Below are positions 10,191 to 23,199 of a stretch of 64,000 nucleotides of DNA, one piece after another. This DNA is from Voacanga thouarsii (taxonomy: Eukaryota > Streptophyta > Magnoliopsida > Gentianales > Apocynaceae). Each line of letters starts with the position of its first letter. Positions within the stretch are counted from its first letter, which is position 1. The stretch is taken from contig JANUWF010001213.1 in assembly GCA_026120185.1 (NCBI GenBank), forward strand, positions 1,364,001 to 1,428,000, written 5' to 3'. The position numbers were made by a program, and so were the translations under genes. The notes under the pieces were generated by a model. That model was given only the letters and a program-made list of their open reading frames with translations. It was not told the origin of the DNA and did no database searches.

Positions 10191-10433
10191 TAAACATGCC
10201 TGGTTTTTTAATCAGCATATCCTGAGTAAAGGAGCACCAATTAACACTTAAGATTACACTCAGCGTATTGGAATACAGAAAGTATACAAAAAGTTAAACA
10301 GGCCTTTCACATGTTGATTCACAATGAAAATCACAGTCATGTTTTAATAAGATATTTTAAGGAGACATGGGACGTCAATATGCAATGTAAGCTAAAATGT
10401 ATAAGTATAGTCTAATGTTAAAACTTATTACAA
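10191..10433. other. Unassigned sequence at right end of viral region
   Basis: Contains a ~30-bp match (TGGTTTTTTAATCA[A/G]CATATCCTG) to 6541-6570 near the Rep/NSP junction, in the same orientation. I recognise no gene here. Confidence 0.5.
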
Positions 10434-10561
10434 TTGTAATAAGCTTTAATATTAGATTATTTCCTTCTGTTTTCCTATTACCTAGTTATAAAGACCCATT
10501 GTCCTAAGGACGGGGTGATATCCCCGCCCTTTTAGGGGTACGTAGGTAGTGGGGTATTACA

Positions 10562-10942
10562 ATGTTCCCTAAGGCCCTAAATATTTAGATCATTTGAACA
10601 ATCATAATAGGTGATATAGCGTAGAAGCTATCTTGTACAATTTGTCTTAACTAACTAGCCACATATACCCAGTATATAAGTATATTGGTCCTACGATAAA
10701 GCCTCAACTATAGTATACCAAAGTATACGCTACTAGCTTTACCAAACCACCAACCTATACTCAAGCCGTAGGGTATAAGTCCACAATGTAGCAATGGTAG
10801 TTTGGTTTTTTAATAAATAGTACTTTTAGAAACAACTACTACACGTCAAATTTTATGTATTCGAAATACACTTATGTTATGAAGTGAGAGGACTACTCAT
10901 TGGCTAAAGGTAAGCCATTCACCAATTGGAATTCATAACACA
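10562..10942 (-). repeat. Cp1 3' LTR, part left of CACTA
   Basis: Aligns throughout with 36285-36650 of the Cp1 5' LTR and with the reverse complement of about 55000-55400 in Cp2. It is interrupted at 10942 by CACTA (LTR resumes at 27434) and at 10561 by G1. The ACA at 10940-10942 is one TSD copy. Confidence 0.88.
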
Positions 10943-10972
10943 CACTACAAAAATAGTGGCCTTTGGCAACGC
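10943..10972 (+). repeat. CACTA left terminal inverted repeat
   Basis: CACTACAAAAA...TTTGGCAACGC pairs with 27405-27433 with about four differences. Confidence 0.95.
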
Positions 10973-13900
10973 TTTTATTTGCAACATAGCAAAATCTGTG
11001 GTGAAAGTTTGGTTTTTACCACAGTTTTGAATTCCGTGGCATATAAATCTTTTTTGTAACACTTTATTTTGTCACGGATACGTTTCTGTAGGTAAAAGTT
11101 CTTTTTTACTGCAAATTTAAAAATTGTGTTGGTAAAAATAATTTTTTGCAGCAGAAATTTGAAAATTGTAGGTAAAGAAATTTTATTACTCACAGTTTTA
11201 CTAAATTGTGGAAAAAGCATATTTTTTCTTATTTTATCAAATATTAAAAAATGTAAACATAAAATGAAAGCTTTCATTAGAAACCATGGTTGATGTAATT
11301 GTTTATACTCAAGTGGTTGTATGTTCAAATCTTGATATTATTATTTTATTAATTTTTATATAGTTTTTTGGACCAAGTACCTATACGTACAATCTTTACT
11401 TTTTTTATAAAAAATTAACAAGAAAGGAGGAATGAATATTGGGATCGACTCCTTATGATTAGAGTTCTTTTTATCTAGTTTTTTGGACCAACTACCTATG
11501 TACACTCTTTGTTTCTAAAAAAATTAACAAGAGAATAGGAATAGAACTTAATTAATATGTTGTCGAACCTGAGACTTTTATCTCAGGTAACAACTCTCCT
11601 ATTTGGCCTAATGTATATTAATTCATTTGATTTAGTGATTCAAATGTCTTGATTAATTCGTTTGGTTTAGTTAATGTATATTAGTTTGTTTGGTTTAGTT
11701 AATGTATATTAATTTGTTTGGTTCAAATGTCTTGATTCATTCTCAACTGCTGAAGGTATTTTTCCTTTCTTATGATTCTTAATTATTTATATTTTATTTT
11801 TTAGTTATAAATCTTTATTCTTTTTCCTATATATGTTGATTTTTTTTTTTTTTACTAGATAACATTTTATCTTATTTAAGATAAGAATAAACACAAAAAA
11901 GAAATATATAAAGCATTCCCTTAAAGGGTGGAATAATTTTTTGTTTTAGTTATTGTCACAATTGTATTCTAAATACCACAATGATTGCCAAGAATAGTTT
12001 GTCAGGTTGAATAAAATTTACTTCCTACAAACTCCTTAAAGAGAAATAAAATTAGGAAAAAGAAATACGTAAATATTACTAGACTCCTTATGATTTTTGC
12101 CTAGTGATCAGGATATAATGGTTTAAAACTTTTAAATTGTAATGTATCGTTTTTTTTTCTTTTAGGTTTACATGAATAAAATCGATATTATTTTATATTT
12201 TATTTTAGTCCTGTGGACAATAACTAATAAATATTATTTTTCATAAAGCACAATTATTTTTTATATTATGATTTTAGATGTTCAAAAACATAATTAATAT
12301 TTAGAATGGATAGTATTTAGGAGATCTAATTAAACTTTACAACTATCAGTTTGAATTTTTTAAGAAGAAAAAATTAATTAGATCCGATAATGTTAAGAAA
12401 TTAAGAATATGAAATTAATCAGATATCTTTACAAAATTTTTTCAAAATTTCTTGAGTAATGTGAAATTTTTTTAATAATAAAAATATGGTAAAAATACCA
12501 TCTAAAATTTGCATGACTTGATTTACCTTGGCTGTATTTTCCTTACTGCATGCCTGTGAAACCTTGCCGACAACAGTCACTGCTGCCAACCGTTGAACCC
12601 TTGCCGCTAATCGCTCAAAAATATGCTCGTCTCTAACCAAATTAGGCATCAACCTTCTGCTTGGGTGGTTTGAAGAGTTCCTTTGCTCTTCATTACTGAA
12701 GGTAAGTTCTTCCGTCTTTCACTAATTTGTCTGCATTTTCGAAAGACGTGAACAAATGTATGCTTTCAATATCAAGCTTAACTTAAGATCTTTTAGGTAC
12801 CCATTTCTTCTTATTGTCTGAGTGTTGATAAAAAGTTAAAATTACCACTAGAATCGACAGTGTAGGTCTTGATTATAAGCTGAAAATGCACCTATTAGAT
12901 AGAGATTCTTATTTGTTCTTGTTATCTAGGTCTTAATGAATATCTGGTTCATAGACTTGACTTGAGGGACCTTCTTCATCATCCAATTTCTATTAAGACA
13001 TTCTATTATATATGTTGTTTGAAATGGCCCCTTTAATAAATTTAGTGTTCTGTAGATGAACTGCCATAGACTATGATTTTGTGAACTGACTGATCTTATA
13101 TGAAGGAATCTAGATTCCTTGTTATTTGTCTTACTGATTTTCAAAGCTAGTGTTTTTTTTTTTTTTTTTTGTAGTTTAGAAATGTTTCAATACCTTGTGC
13201 ATTTTGTGAATGCTAAGGTCTCCTTTTTCTGTTATTATGCTTTGTAAGTTTTTATTTCAGCTTTGTTTGAAAGCACTTATTCTGAATTATATGCCATTGT
13301 TTTCTATTCTCATTACAGTGTCACACCCAGTCATTTTCTATTCTTATAATGGTCCATGGTTCCATGTTCCTACATTTTGTTATGGCTGTTGCTATATCTG
13401 GTATTTTTTTTTTATGTAGTCATCTGTCTTGTGAATTTTTTTTAACAAGAACCTTTAAGCCTCATGATCACAGCATATCTGTCTCTCTTCTTATGTTCTT
13501 TTATGACACGAAATCATTATAGAATGTTTGTACCCTGTACTTTGTTCTGTCTAAATGAATTTTTACAGCATAAAAAACACTTAGTGATTTTAATGTTTAA
13601 CTTCATTTTAGTGGCTATGTCTATTTTAATGAGTATATTTTGTTTATGAAGTTTTTGCCAAAACTGAGTTATTACATCTGTCTATATTGGATCATGTCAA
13701 TGAGCTCGAGCAAAGTTCACTATCTATCTGTCATGTTTTATTCATGCCAGTACAGGGAGGAAGTTATATTGATTGCTGCAGATTTGCACTCATCCTTTTG
13801 TTGTTCCCTTCCATGGAACTTAGGAATGGAAACTACAATAGGTTACCTGAATTATAGTATTTCCTCCTATTTTCTAAGACTATTAAAAATGCTAGATGTC

Positions 13901-15289
13901 AATTCTTACACTTTAAATGATGAACCCTTTCTTTATTGTAGGTGCATTTTATTTCGTGTAGTTAGGGAAGGGGTAAATATATGTAAAAGATGTTAAGAGG
14001 TGAAGTTCATTCGAGATAACCTAGTTAACATCCTTGAAATTATTTTTTATTTGAAGTTCTTGTTATAATGTCTTTTGGTGTTTTGCACTTCTTCTACGGC
14101 TAAAATTTGTATCACATTGTAATTACTTTGGTTAATCACAATACTCTTGGTACTTTGTTATGATTCCCTTTGTTTTTCTTTTTGTGTGGCATTTGCTTAA
14201 TATCTCCCCTTCTAGTGCCTTTGACAAATATTGGTAGGATTGTGGGTGGATATAGTTAAATGCATCAATACACTAAGAAAGTACTTCTACCTAATGAAGA
14301 TATTAATTTAATTTCTTGTTTCAACTAATCTGGGGTCAATCTTGTTGGCTATTAGCAGAATTTGTATTACTTCTTTCAGTTCATATAGAATTTGTTGTTA
14401 TTTATGTAGAAATAGCATAATTTCTAATGCTCCATTTCTATTCATAATTACTAATACTTCTTTCTGTCAGTCTAGAATTCCTATAGTTTATTGAGCAAGG
14501 TCTGCTTTCTGTATTTTTTTAATTAAATTCATCTAGAATTAGCTGTGGTTTTTCAGAATAATACTTTATGATGGTTTAATCTTTTGTTAAAAAGGTTAAG
14601 AGAGTCAGCCTATGCAGTCTCATATGGTCATGAAACAAGTTTCAAAGAGAGTCACCCACTTTAGTCTCTTATGGTTAGTAAAGGTGTACATAGCCTAGAG
14701 GTAATAATGCCTTCCGTTAAAAATAATATTGTATATGTCAATATTACTTACATGAGTTGTGCTCTTCTAAGGGATTATAGCCTATATTGTTCTTATTCTT
14801 CTTCCTTTTTTTTTTAAGGAAGTTTATAAATAAAGAGAACTTGAAGCTTTAAATCGTTGGGCACAACTACTATCAAAGGTATTCCTCTCTTTTGTATAGT
14901 TTAGTTACTGCTGAAAACTTTGTTATTAACTATTTTATTTTGTGGCAAGTGAAGATTTTTAATTACAAAATATAGTTTAGATTGAATTTGTTAGGTAGCT
15001 TCAACAGTTATGATATAATTGGGAATGTTATTTTGCATTTGCATGCTCTATGGATCTTGTTCATAATAAAAGATGGACAATTTGTAAATTAATTTAAATT
15101 AGTAACTAGAATTGAATGTCTTCCTTGAATTAAATTGTTTTGAAATTGGTTGGATTTTTTTTTTTTTTAGTTTATGAAGTAAAAACTTTTACTGCTGAAG
15201 CTATTTGTATGCATCGTGATTTGTAGTTTATGAGTCTCATGTACTATAGTTTTTTTTTTTTTTTAATATATCAAGGGATTTGGGTCAAC
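10973..15289 (+). other. CACTA 5' region: subterminal repeats and non-coding DNA
   Basis: 10973-11230 holds subterminal motifs (variants of TGTGG, GGTAAA, CACAGTTTT). 11620-11740 is a short AATGTATATTA/TTTGGTT tandem stretch. The rest is AT-rich with poly-T runs and no recognisable protein. The small open frames at 12419-12652, 13210-13419 and 13640-13996 look like chance. Much of it may be 5' UTR or intron of the transposase gene. Confidence 0.6.
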
Positions 15290-18200
15290 ATGGATAGGGT
15301 TGGATGTATTCAAAACAAAGGACTTCAGATGAGTATATAGGAAAGGTTGATGAATTCTTAGTATTTGCATACCGGTTCAAGGACGAACATTCACTGATAT
15401 ACTATCCTTGCAAAGAATGTAGGAATCGTTTCTTTTTGTCAAAAGTTACTGTGAAAGCTCACCTAGTTATTTATGATTTCATGAATAACTATACCTTTTG
15501 GATTTTTCATGGGGAAACCGATGTGGACACAATAGTTAGGGATCAGGGAGAAAGCTCTTTCAATTCGGTCACTCAAGATGGCAAGGTTGATATTGTTCAT
15601 GAGGCATTTGGGGTTCCAAATATAGGTAATGTGGAACCATCTGACACTGATAAATCAAATGGTCCTAATAAACAGACTAGGGATTTCTTGAAACTTCTGC
15701 AAGAAGCTGAATGTGGATTGTATCCAGATGTGATAAATTCAAAAAACTTTCATTTATTGTGAACTTGCTATATTTGAAAGTTTTGGTGGTTGGACAGATA
15801 CATGTTTCACAATGTTGACTGAATTACTTAATGAGGCATTTCCCAAAGGTGCACAATTTTATGAAGCCAATAAGATTACTGAAGATTTTGGATTCACTAA
15901 TGTGATGTATAATGCATGTCCTAACAATTGTATGCTGTTCAGAAATGAGGACAAAGATCTTAAATGTTATAAAATTTGTAATGCTGGAAGATATAATGTC
16001 AAAGACAAGAAAGCAGTTAAATAGATAAGATATTTTCTGTTGAAGCCAAGGCTCCGGAAATACTTTATGTCATCAAAAACTACCTCTTTAATAAATTGGC
16101 ATCATAAGGAAAGAACCCAAGATGGCATACAACGACATCCAGCTAATTCTCAAACTTGGAAACATTTTAATGATAGGAATCCATCATTTTTATCTGATAG
16201 TTGTAATATAAGACTTGGGCTCGCATCAGATAGCTTTAATCTTTTTAGATCATTGTCTATTGCTCACAACACATGGCCTGTTGTTCTTATTCCATATAAT
16301 TTGCCACCAAAATTGTGTATGAAGAAATCTTTCTTTATTCTTTCCATACTCATAGATGGTCCTAAAGGTACTAAACAAAAGATTAACATTTATTTACAAC
16401 CACTTATTGAGGAACTTCAAGATTTATGGAACAATGGAGTAGAAACCTATGATGCATCAAATAATAGCATGTTCCAATTATGTGCAGCTTTGTTATGGAC
16501 AATCAATGACTTTTCAGCATATGAAATGTTATTTGGTTGGAGTACTAAGGGAGAGTTTGCTTGTCCTATTTGTCGACATAAAACATAATACCTTTAGTTA
16601 AGACATTCTGGAAAATTTTGCTACACTAGTCATCGTCATTTTTTACCTACAAATCATAGATTTCATAGAGGCAAGGTATCTTTTGATAGCACAAAAGAGT
16701 ATGACTTAAAACTGGATCAAATGTCTGGTTCTAGAACTGAGCAACAACTCCAAAGTGTTCTCATAGAATACAAGGTGGTTGTTTTGAGAAAATGAAAAAG
16801 AGGTGAAGTTGAAGCATCTAGAGATTGCAAATGGAAGGGGAAAAAAATTTGGGAGTTGCCTTATTGGAAGGATAATATATGTCCTCATAATCTTGACGTG
16901 ATACATATAGAGAAGAATTTCTATGATAATATTGGGGGCACAATATTCATGTTCAAGGAAAATCTAAGGACACTTTAAATTCTATGCGTGACTTAGAGAT
17001 AATGAAAATCTGAACATCAATGCATCCTCGAACCGAGAATGGTAGAACATCTATAATGCCTGCGTGTTACACCTTAAGAAAGGAAGAAAAACAAGTATTC
17101 TGTAAGTTGTTAAAGGAAGCAAAGGTTCCAGATAGCTATGCAGCTAATATTTCTAAGTGTGTTAATTTGCAACAAAGAAGTATATCAGAGCTGAAAAGCC
17201 ATGACTATTATATACTTATGCAGCAATTTCTTCCCTTTGCTATTCGTAGAGTTTTTCCAAAGAATGTTGCACAGCCTTCAATAGAGTTGAGCAACTTCTT
17301 TAGATAGTTGTGTTCCAAGATAAATTATTTGAAAGATCTAAAATATATTCAAGATAGAATTGTTCTAACTCTTTCTCATCTTGAGAAAATATTCCTTCCA
17401 TCCTTTTTTGATGTCATGGAACATTTGCCTATGCATTTTGCTGAGGAAGCAATATTCGTTGGTCATGTTCAATATAGATGGATGTACCCTATAGAGAGGT
17501 TTGAATCAGATTACCTTCAATGTTATTAATTTCAAATTTATGATTAGTAGCCTCATTTGTCACAACTACATGTCGGTATTTGCTTACATTGAAGAAGTAT
17601 GGGCGTAATCGTGCTCATCTGAAAGTATCAATTGCGAATGGATACATGATGCAAGAGTGCATGAATTTTTGCTCCAGATACTTGAATGATGTGGAAAACA
17701 AAACAAATCATTGTTTAAGGAAATGTAGCAATTTTGATATTATTGGTCATGTTGTGGGAAGGGGCAAGTATGTAAGATTTAATAGAATAACATGGGAACA
17801 AGCCCATAGAAATGTCCTCATAAATACACCTACTGTAAAGTCATTTATAGAGTAAGTGGAAGTGTATTTAACTATAAGTTGTCTGTACTAATTGGCATCA
17901 TAATCTCACACTATCACCATTATTTGATAGCATACATATCTGACAACTCAAAAGTGCGATGCCACGTGCTAGTGATCATTATATCCAACACCTTCACAGT
18001 GAACAATTTCTTGGATCGTTTAGAACCTTTGTGAGTAAAAAACTTAGTTGGTATAGTAAATAATATTAATATTTTCTGAATTATATTATATTTCAACTTA
18101 TTGATATGGATATACAAGTTCAAGATCAGAGCAGGAAATATAATGCCATGTTTGATGAAGAAATAAATGTATTAGCTGATGGTCCAAGTCTTGATGGGAG

Positions 18201-18720
18201 ATACTTTAAGTCATATATTCTCAATTGATATCGTTTTCGAACAATAAATTCTGATATTTGCAGCACTACCCAAAATAGTGGTGTTGTGGTCAAGGCTGCA
18301 ACACTTAGTTTTGCTAGCAGAAAATATAGGAATCCAATAATTGGGGATGTAACTTATTATAGGATTTTGACAGAGATTGTTGAGTTGATTTATAATACCC
18401 AATTTAAGTTTATCCTTTTTAGGTGTGATTGGGTTGATAATCACTAAGTAAAGGAGGACATGTTTAAATTTACTTTAGTGAACTTCAATCATTTGATGTA
18501 CAAAGATAACCTCCCAGCAAACGAACCTTTCATACTAGCATCTCAAGCAAAACAAGTGTGATATATGCCAAACCCTATTGAACCAGATTAGGTAGTTGTG
18601 GTGAAAATGACTCCAAGAGATAAATTTGATACGAATTTGCATATGTTTGAAGCTGAGCCTTATTTCTCACAATATCTTGATGACAGTGTTGCAATTCAGG
18701 AAAATGATAGCGTTTAGGTT
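15290..18720 (+). pseudogene. CACTA tnp2-type transposase (TNPD-like)
   Basis: The ATG at 15290 gives MDR and then needs a 1-nt shift to continue WMYSKQ. Domains in order: transposase-associated domain with CKECRNRF (15303-15510); transposase family 21/tnp2 core (about 15770-16950), including CACPICRHK-like FACPICRHKT near 16570 and a PHNLD...IEKNF block near 16890; DUF4218-like block (17020-17520, YRWMYPIERF); DUF4216-like block (about 17740-18640, ending VVKMTPRDKFD). The transposase would cut at the CACTA ends. Multiple stops (after HKT at 16586 and before 17020, for example) and frameshifts show it is inactive. Confidence 0.9.
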
Positions 18721-19096
18721 TGACAAGGCTCGAAAGTAATGGCAGTTGATAAAATTGCTTCACATGAAGAATGATATAGAAATAGAAAGTGTAGCTTAAG
18801 AAGAATAGGGACAATAGTTTTAGTTGTGACTGGACTGTCCATTAGTTTTACTTTATTTTTTGTTGTGTTTCATATTTCTGAATGCATTTGAATATTTTGG
18901 TCACAAAGATATATTACAAATATTCACTATCTTACATTGTCACTTTTGTAATGTGAATTCTTAGTTTTCTTGTTGTTTTTCTACATTCTCCGAACATCAT
19001 TCGATTTTGTTTGCTGATCTTAGCCTCTATTTTCAACTCCTCTTTAATGTTACGATACTAATTTCTTGTTTTTCTTCACATATTATATAGGTGAAT

Positions 19097-22000
19097 ATGT
19101 CAAATAGAAATACTCGAGGTGTAACAATGTAGGAAAAACTATCATTGGAAAAACTATCCGCTAAAACTGACATAGGTAGAGATAGTAACAGCCCAAGAAG
19201 CAGCTTGCACATTAAAGCATAGTTGGAGAAGCAGCCTGCAAAACAGTCACTTGTGCCACAATGCCCTGCAACAAGATCACATCCAAGCAGTTCTAATCTA
19301 TCAACACCTCCTCCAGCTATTAGTGGTCCCCCTAATTTTGTTGGAGTTATATCAACTAGAAGAAATACTTATATTGCACTTCCAGTTTAGAAACGTAAAA
19401 TAGTAGCTTCATCCGATCCTTCAACATTAGCTGCTCCATCTAATTTGCCTACAATAGATGCTACTTCTGCATCACTCGAGGTCAATGTTGCAAATGATGG
19501 TCCTACATTAGCTACTGCTTCTAACACACAAGGGATAGATGTCACCCACAACATACATAGTCTTGATAGTTCTAAAGCTAATGATGCAAGCACTTTCGAT
19601 GCTTTTAGAGGCCCACCTAAAGAAGTTGATATAGGTGGTCAATGTGGAAATGACATATTAGATGTAACAAGGATGGATTCACATCTTTTAATGAAGCAGG
19701 TACATCTTATCTATTTTATCATGTAAGCACTAAAATTATACATTATTGTTGCTAAACAATTCTCCTGAATTTAAAAGATGTTGAATTAGGATTTATGGGA
19801 ATTAAAGGAAAATAATCAGCCTATTTTTTGGGATCCATGATGGGTCTTTTTATCCCAAATGTTTGTTTATGTTGATGCCCTTTGAATTGAGGGGCTTGAA
19901 TGCTATGGCTAAGGATGAGGAAATATTCACTTCGGGGTTTAAAATAGTGGCTCAATGATCAGAAGGGAATGAACTTTTGTGTGCTAAATGGATTAAGTCC
20001 ATTCAGGTTTTTGGGGGCTTATCTCAACTATTAGGTTCTTCTTAAAGATGCTTTTTTCTGTTTGAGGTTGTCTGTGGATCATTTTTGTTTGGTTTATGGA
20101 AAGGGAGATATTTGAGGATGGATAAAGGGATTTCTGGATCCAAATTATCAGAATAGTATGATGATGATTGAATTTAAGCAGGGAAGTACTAATATGAAGT
20201 TAAGGCTTAAACTCTCTGGTTTGGAAGGATTTTGCGGGGGGAGGGCGAGAAGGCTCACTGATTTTCTTGGTTGTTTAAATAAAGTAATCACTTTCTAGTA
20301 GTTGTAAGTATTTCATGTTAGTCAGTATTCCTAATTAGTGGTCATAGCTGTTGTATTGCTGTTAATGTTTGAACAATATAATAAAATTCTGAAATTACTA
20401 TAAGTTGAAATTATGTATAATTGTAAATATATGATTAAAAATAGTAGCATTACCTGGAAGCGGCCTTTTTTGAAAGGAAGTCTTTTCCTGTCTCCTATAT
20501 TAATTCGAGAAGGTATATTGCTTCTGTGTGCTTGTCACGACCTCCTATGATCTGGAATTACTATTTGTTTTTATGTGTGCTTCACTCCAGTGTGAATAGA
20601 GTAGACTAAAGCTCTAGCGTGTATCATACCAATACGAAACAGTTAACCAATCTTGTACTTGATTTATCTATTAGATCTAATAGAGTAGGCTGAATCTCTC
20701 TTGTGTCACATTTTCTTTGCTATAAAATCTTTTCCTGCACCTCTTTTTACTGCAAAAAAACTAATTTATATATACCTATAGTTGCTTAAACTCTTGGTTA
20801 GAAAAAAGAAAATGTTGGGCCAATAGTTTACCCTTTTCTGGACTATAAAGTCTTCCATAATCACACTTATATCATGTACAAAAATTTAACTAGAGAATGC
20901 TCTAATCTATCCTGAAATTGCTAGGTTGGTTTGTCCATTTTTTAAGCTAAAAATCTCTAGTTCAGTCATCGTTCTGCACCATGGTCTGTGGAACTAAAAT
21001 GTAGATACACTTACAATCTTGCTTAAGGATAAAAAGGGCAGGTAGATAATGCCTCTCAGAGTGCAATATCTATCCTGAAATTTGCACATTCTTGCTAGCA
21101 CATATGGCCTTTTTTGGCTCATACAGCTTGAGTGAGAGAACATCTGTGTGCAGCAATAATCTTTTCCTTTGACAAAATTTAGGTAGTACCCCTAGCTTGA
21201 ATACTGGAATTTCTAATGCTCCTTTTAACTACTGTTTTATGATTCCAAATGTCATACATACTTTTCATGCATCCATTCTTCGGCATTGCACTACACTTAG
21301 CTGGTGGTCCAAATTTGCAACTAATGATTTCTGTTTTTTTTTTTTTTGAACAAGAACATGGGAATAATGCAAAGAAAAAATGAATGGGTCCTTTAAAGCC
21401 TAAAAATTTTGCAAAAGGAGAAACTATTTCAGTTGCATTTAATGAGCTTATGCAGCCAATTGGACCTAGAAGACCTATCTTTATGACCTATCTTGGTAAT
21501 GTTGCTCGTAACGGTATCCGGCTACCTCTTACTTATGAGACATGGAGAGACATTCCAGAAGATATCTTAGATCGTGTTTGGGTAGATATTTAGGTAAATT
21601 ACTAGTATATAGAACTTGGACTCATTTTATCTCAATTTTTTGTCATAATTGTTATTCTATTAGACTAAGTATATTCTTAAAATTTTCTTCATTTATCTCT
21701 TTTTTTTTAATGAAGTCAAAGAGCACCGTCCCTCTTGCATATAGGATTAATTGCATGAAGTTACTTGATGAAAAATGGAGATCATGGAAATGCCAGTTAA
21801 AGAAGAACCACTTTATCAACAAAACCAAAGAGGAGGCTTTAGCCAATGTTCCAGCAAGGGTTGAGCCTGATCAGTGGAAAGTCCTGGTTGATTATTGGAG
21901 TTTGGAGCGAGTGCAAGTGCTAGTTCATTCCAAATTAAAATTTAATTTAATTTCTATAGTTCTCTATTAATAAGCTTCATTTTTTAGTCAAGATAGAATG

Positions 22001-22935
22001 TCGTTTATTTCAATTTATACTAATTTGATGAAAATGACTACGAGTTATTTATTACACTTTGGGAGGAAGCTACTGAAAAAAATAAGCATAATCGTGGAAT
22101 GCATGGCCCTCGACACAGATATGGTAGAACACCATTTGCGATAATACGAGCTGATATAAGTAGTCACATTTTCATTATACTACATTTGCGCCTATTTTTT
22201 TTAAAATAAATGTTACAAGTTTTCACTTTCCATATTTTAGATGACAAAGAAATGTGAGGAAATAGATCTACTATCTATCTATATGAAAACACGGATGGAT
22301 ACAAATGGCATTGTTAGAGATCTAGAAGCAGCTAGACTAATTGTAATGAACTGCTACCTCTTAGATATTATTTATCGTACTTTTTATAATGCCTAAAATT
22401 TATTTCTGTGATGACAAATTGCTTCACTTGCATCATTGTGCAGAGTACAATGAATACAATGCTTGAGGAACTGCCTCCTAAAGAGCATATGTTGGAACGC
22501 AGACAACAAATATTCCAAGAATTTATGGGATCTGAGGGGCATGGCTATGTCTGAACAATAGGATTAGGTCCGACTTGCTCAATGCTTATTAGTGGTAGAA
22601 GTAACATGTATTCTGGCTTTGATGAGTATATGAACAAGCTCCTAGAGAAACTACAAAATGATTTGACCTCAAAATTTAATAGCATGTTGGGAAATATTCA
22701 AGGTCAAATTAATACACTTAATGCCTGAGTGGAAGAAATAACAGCTTCAATGGAGAAAAATCATAGCCTTCCTTGCACAAACAATGGTCACCAGGTTTGA
22801 AATAGATATTTGTAATGGATTCTTAATTGCTAATTAATCTTATACTTATACTTACTTTCTACTTATTTTAGGCAATCGATACCTCAAGTGCTCAGCGCTT
22901 TAATTCAAATCTAAACGAGCATCTTTCTGAATGCA
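19097..22935 (+). pseudogene. CACTA TNPA-like protein (Transposase_24 family), intron-containing
   Basis: Starts MSNRNTRG at 19097, Ser/Pro/Ala-rich to about 19700, with stops at 19130, 19222 and 19390. A long intron follows to about 21350, then exon 21384-21593 (GPRRPIFMTYLGNVARNGIRLPLTY), exon 21720-21910 (KWRSWKCQLKKNHF...PDQWKVLVDYW), exon about 22055-22150 (NRGMHGPRHRYGRTPFA), exon 22232-22335, exon 22440-22795, and a small exon near 22873. The block order is that of the plant Ptta/En/Spm Transposase_24 family, which binds subterminal repeats. Exon limits are approximate. In-frame stops at about 22550 and 22727 show decay. Confidence 0.85.
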
Positions 22936-23199
22936 GTAGCAGGGTATGATTATTGCCTTCATTTTCTATCTCAACACTATTCTAGATGCCTCATCTCTTC
23001 ATCTTAACTAAAATGTTCAGGGGATTTTAGTATTAACTTAGACTTAGAAGATAATAGAATATGGTGAGACATTAATGCATAATTATTGTTATTAGTTAGT
23101 TGAATATGGTGACTCAACAAGAACTCCTTGCTATAAATTCCTCTCACTTGCATCATGTATTAAAAGCTCATGTATTGAATATGCTTAATTGTATAAATG

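Larger units (their letters stand above)
5660..10433. other. Endogenous begomovirus-like region
   Basis: A mosaic of geminivirus-derived pieces: Rep C-terminal half (minus), nuclear shuttle protein (minus), a second Rep motif patch, an origin hairpin with TAATATTAC, a movement-protein start (plus), then a mirror-image second copy of the NSP-start/origin/MP-start block, then GGAGTG-bearing repeats. Gene order around the origin (NSP on the virion side, MP on the complementary side) matches DNA-B of bipartite begomoviruses, whereas Rep belongs to DNA-A. All coding parts are broken, so this is an old integrated copy and not a replicating virus. Confidence 0.85.
1..10561 (-). mobile_element. G1: Ty3/gypsy retrotransposon, partial and nested
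   Basis: Read on the minus strand, this holds an LTR end (TGTAACACC... seen on plus at 4006), a PBS-like site at 3993-4005, an acidic leader ORF, a gag-like start (ATG at 1091) and an RT fragment at the window edge. The upper boundary at 10561 is a clean junction with copia LTR sequence that resumes at 10562. The 3' end lies left of the window, so the TSD cannot be tested. Two solo LTRs are nested in it. Internal deletions and many stops make it non-functional. The order of parts is typical of a Tekay-like chromovirus, but lineage assignment is inference. Confidence 0.7.
4006..10561 (-). repeat. G1 5' LTR region bounded by ~130-bp inverted ends
   Basis: Plus 4006-4112 continued at about 5640-5666 (split by a solo LTR) matches the reverse complement of 10434-10561: TGTAA[C/T]ACCCCACTACCTACGTACCCC and about 100 further bases. 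At the left the segment abuts the PBS, so it is the 3' end of the 5' LTR of G1. At the right it ends cleanly against copia LTR sequence. The simplest reading is one minus-strand LTR of about 5.0 kb (solo LTR removed) carrying geminivirus DNA. Two oppositely oriented LTR fragments flanking the viral DNA is the alternative. Confidence 0.5.

Noticed and set aside
4006..10561. A DNA transposon with ~130-bp terminal inverted repeats carrying viral genes
   Set aside because: The left terminus runs straight into a retroelement PBS and leader, and flanking bases (CCACT/ATGTT) give no TSD, so LTR ends are the better reading.
13210..13996. Several plus-strand ORFs with hydrophobic stretches
   Set aside because: AT-rich, Cys/Phe/Tyr-biased chance frames in the CACTA 5' region; no conserved motif seen.
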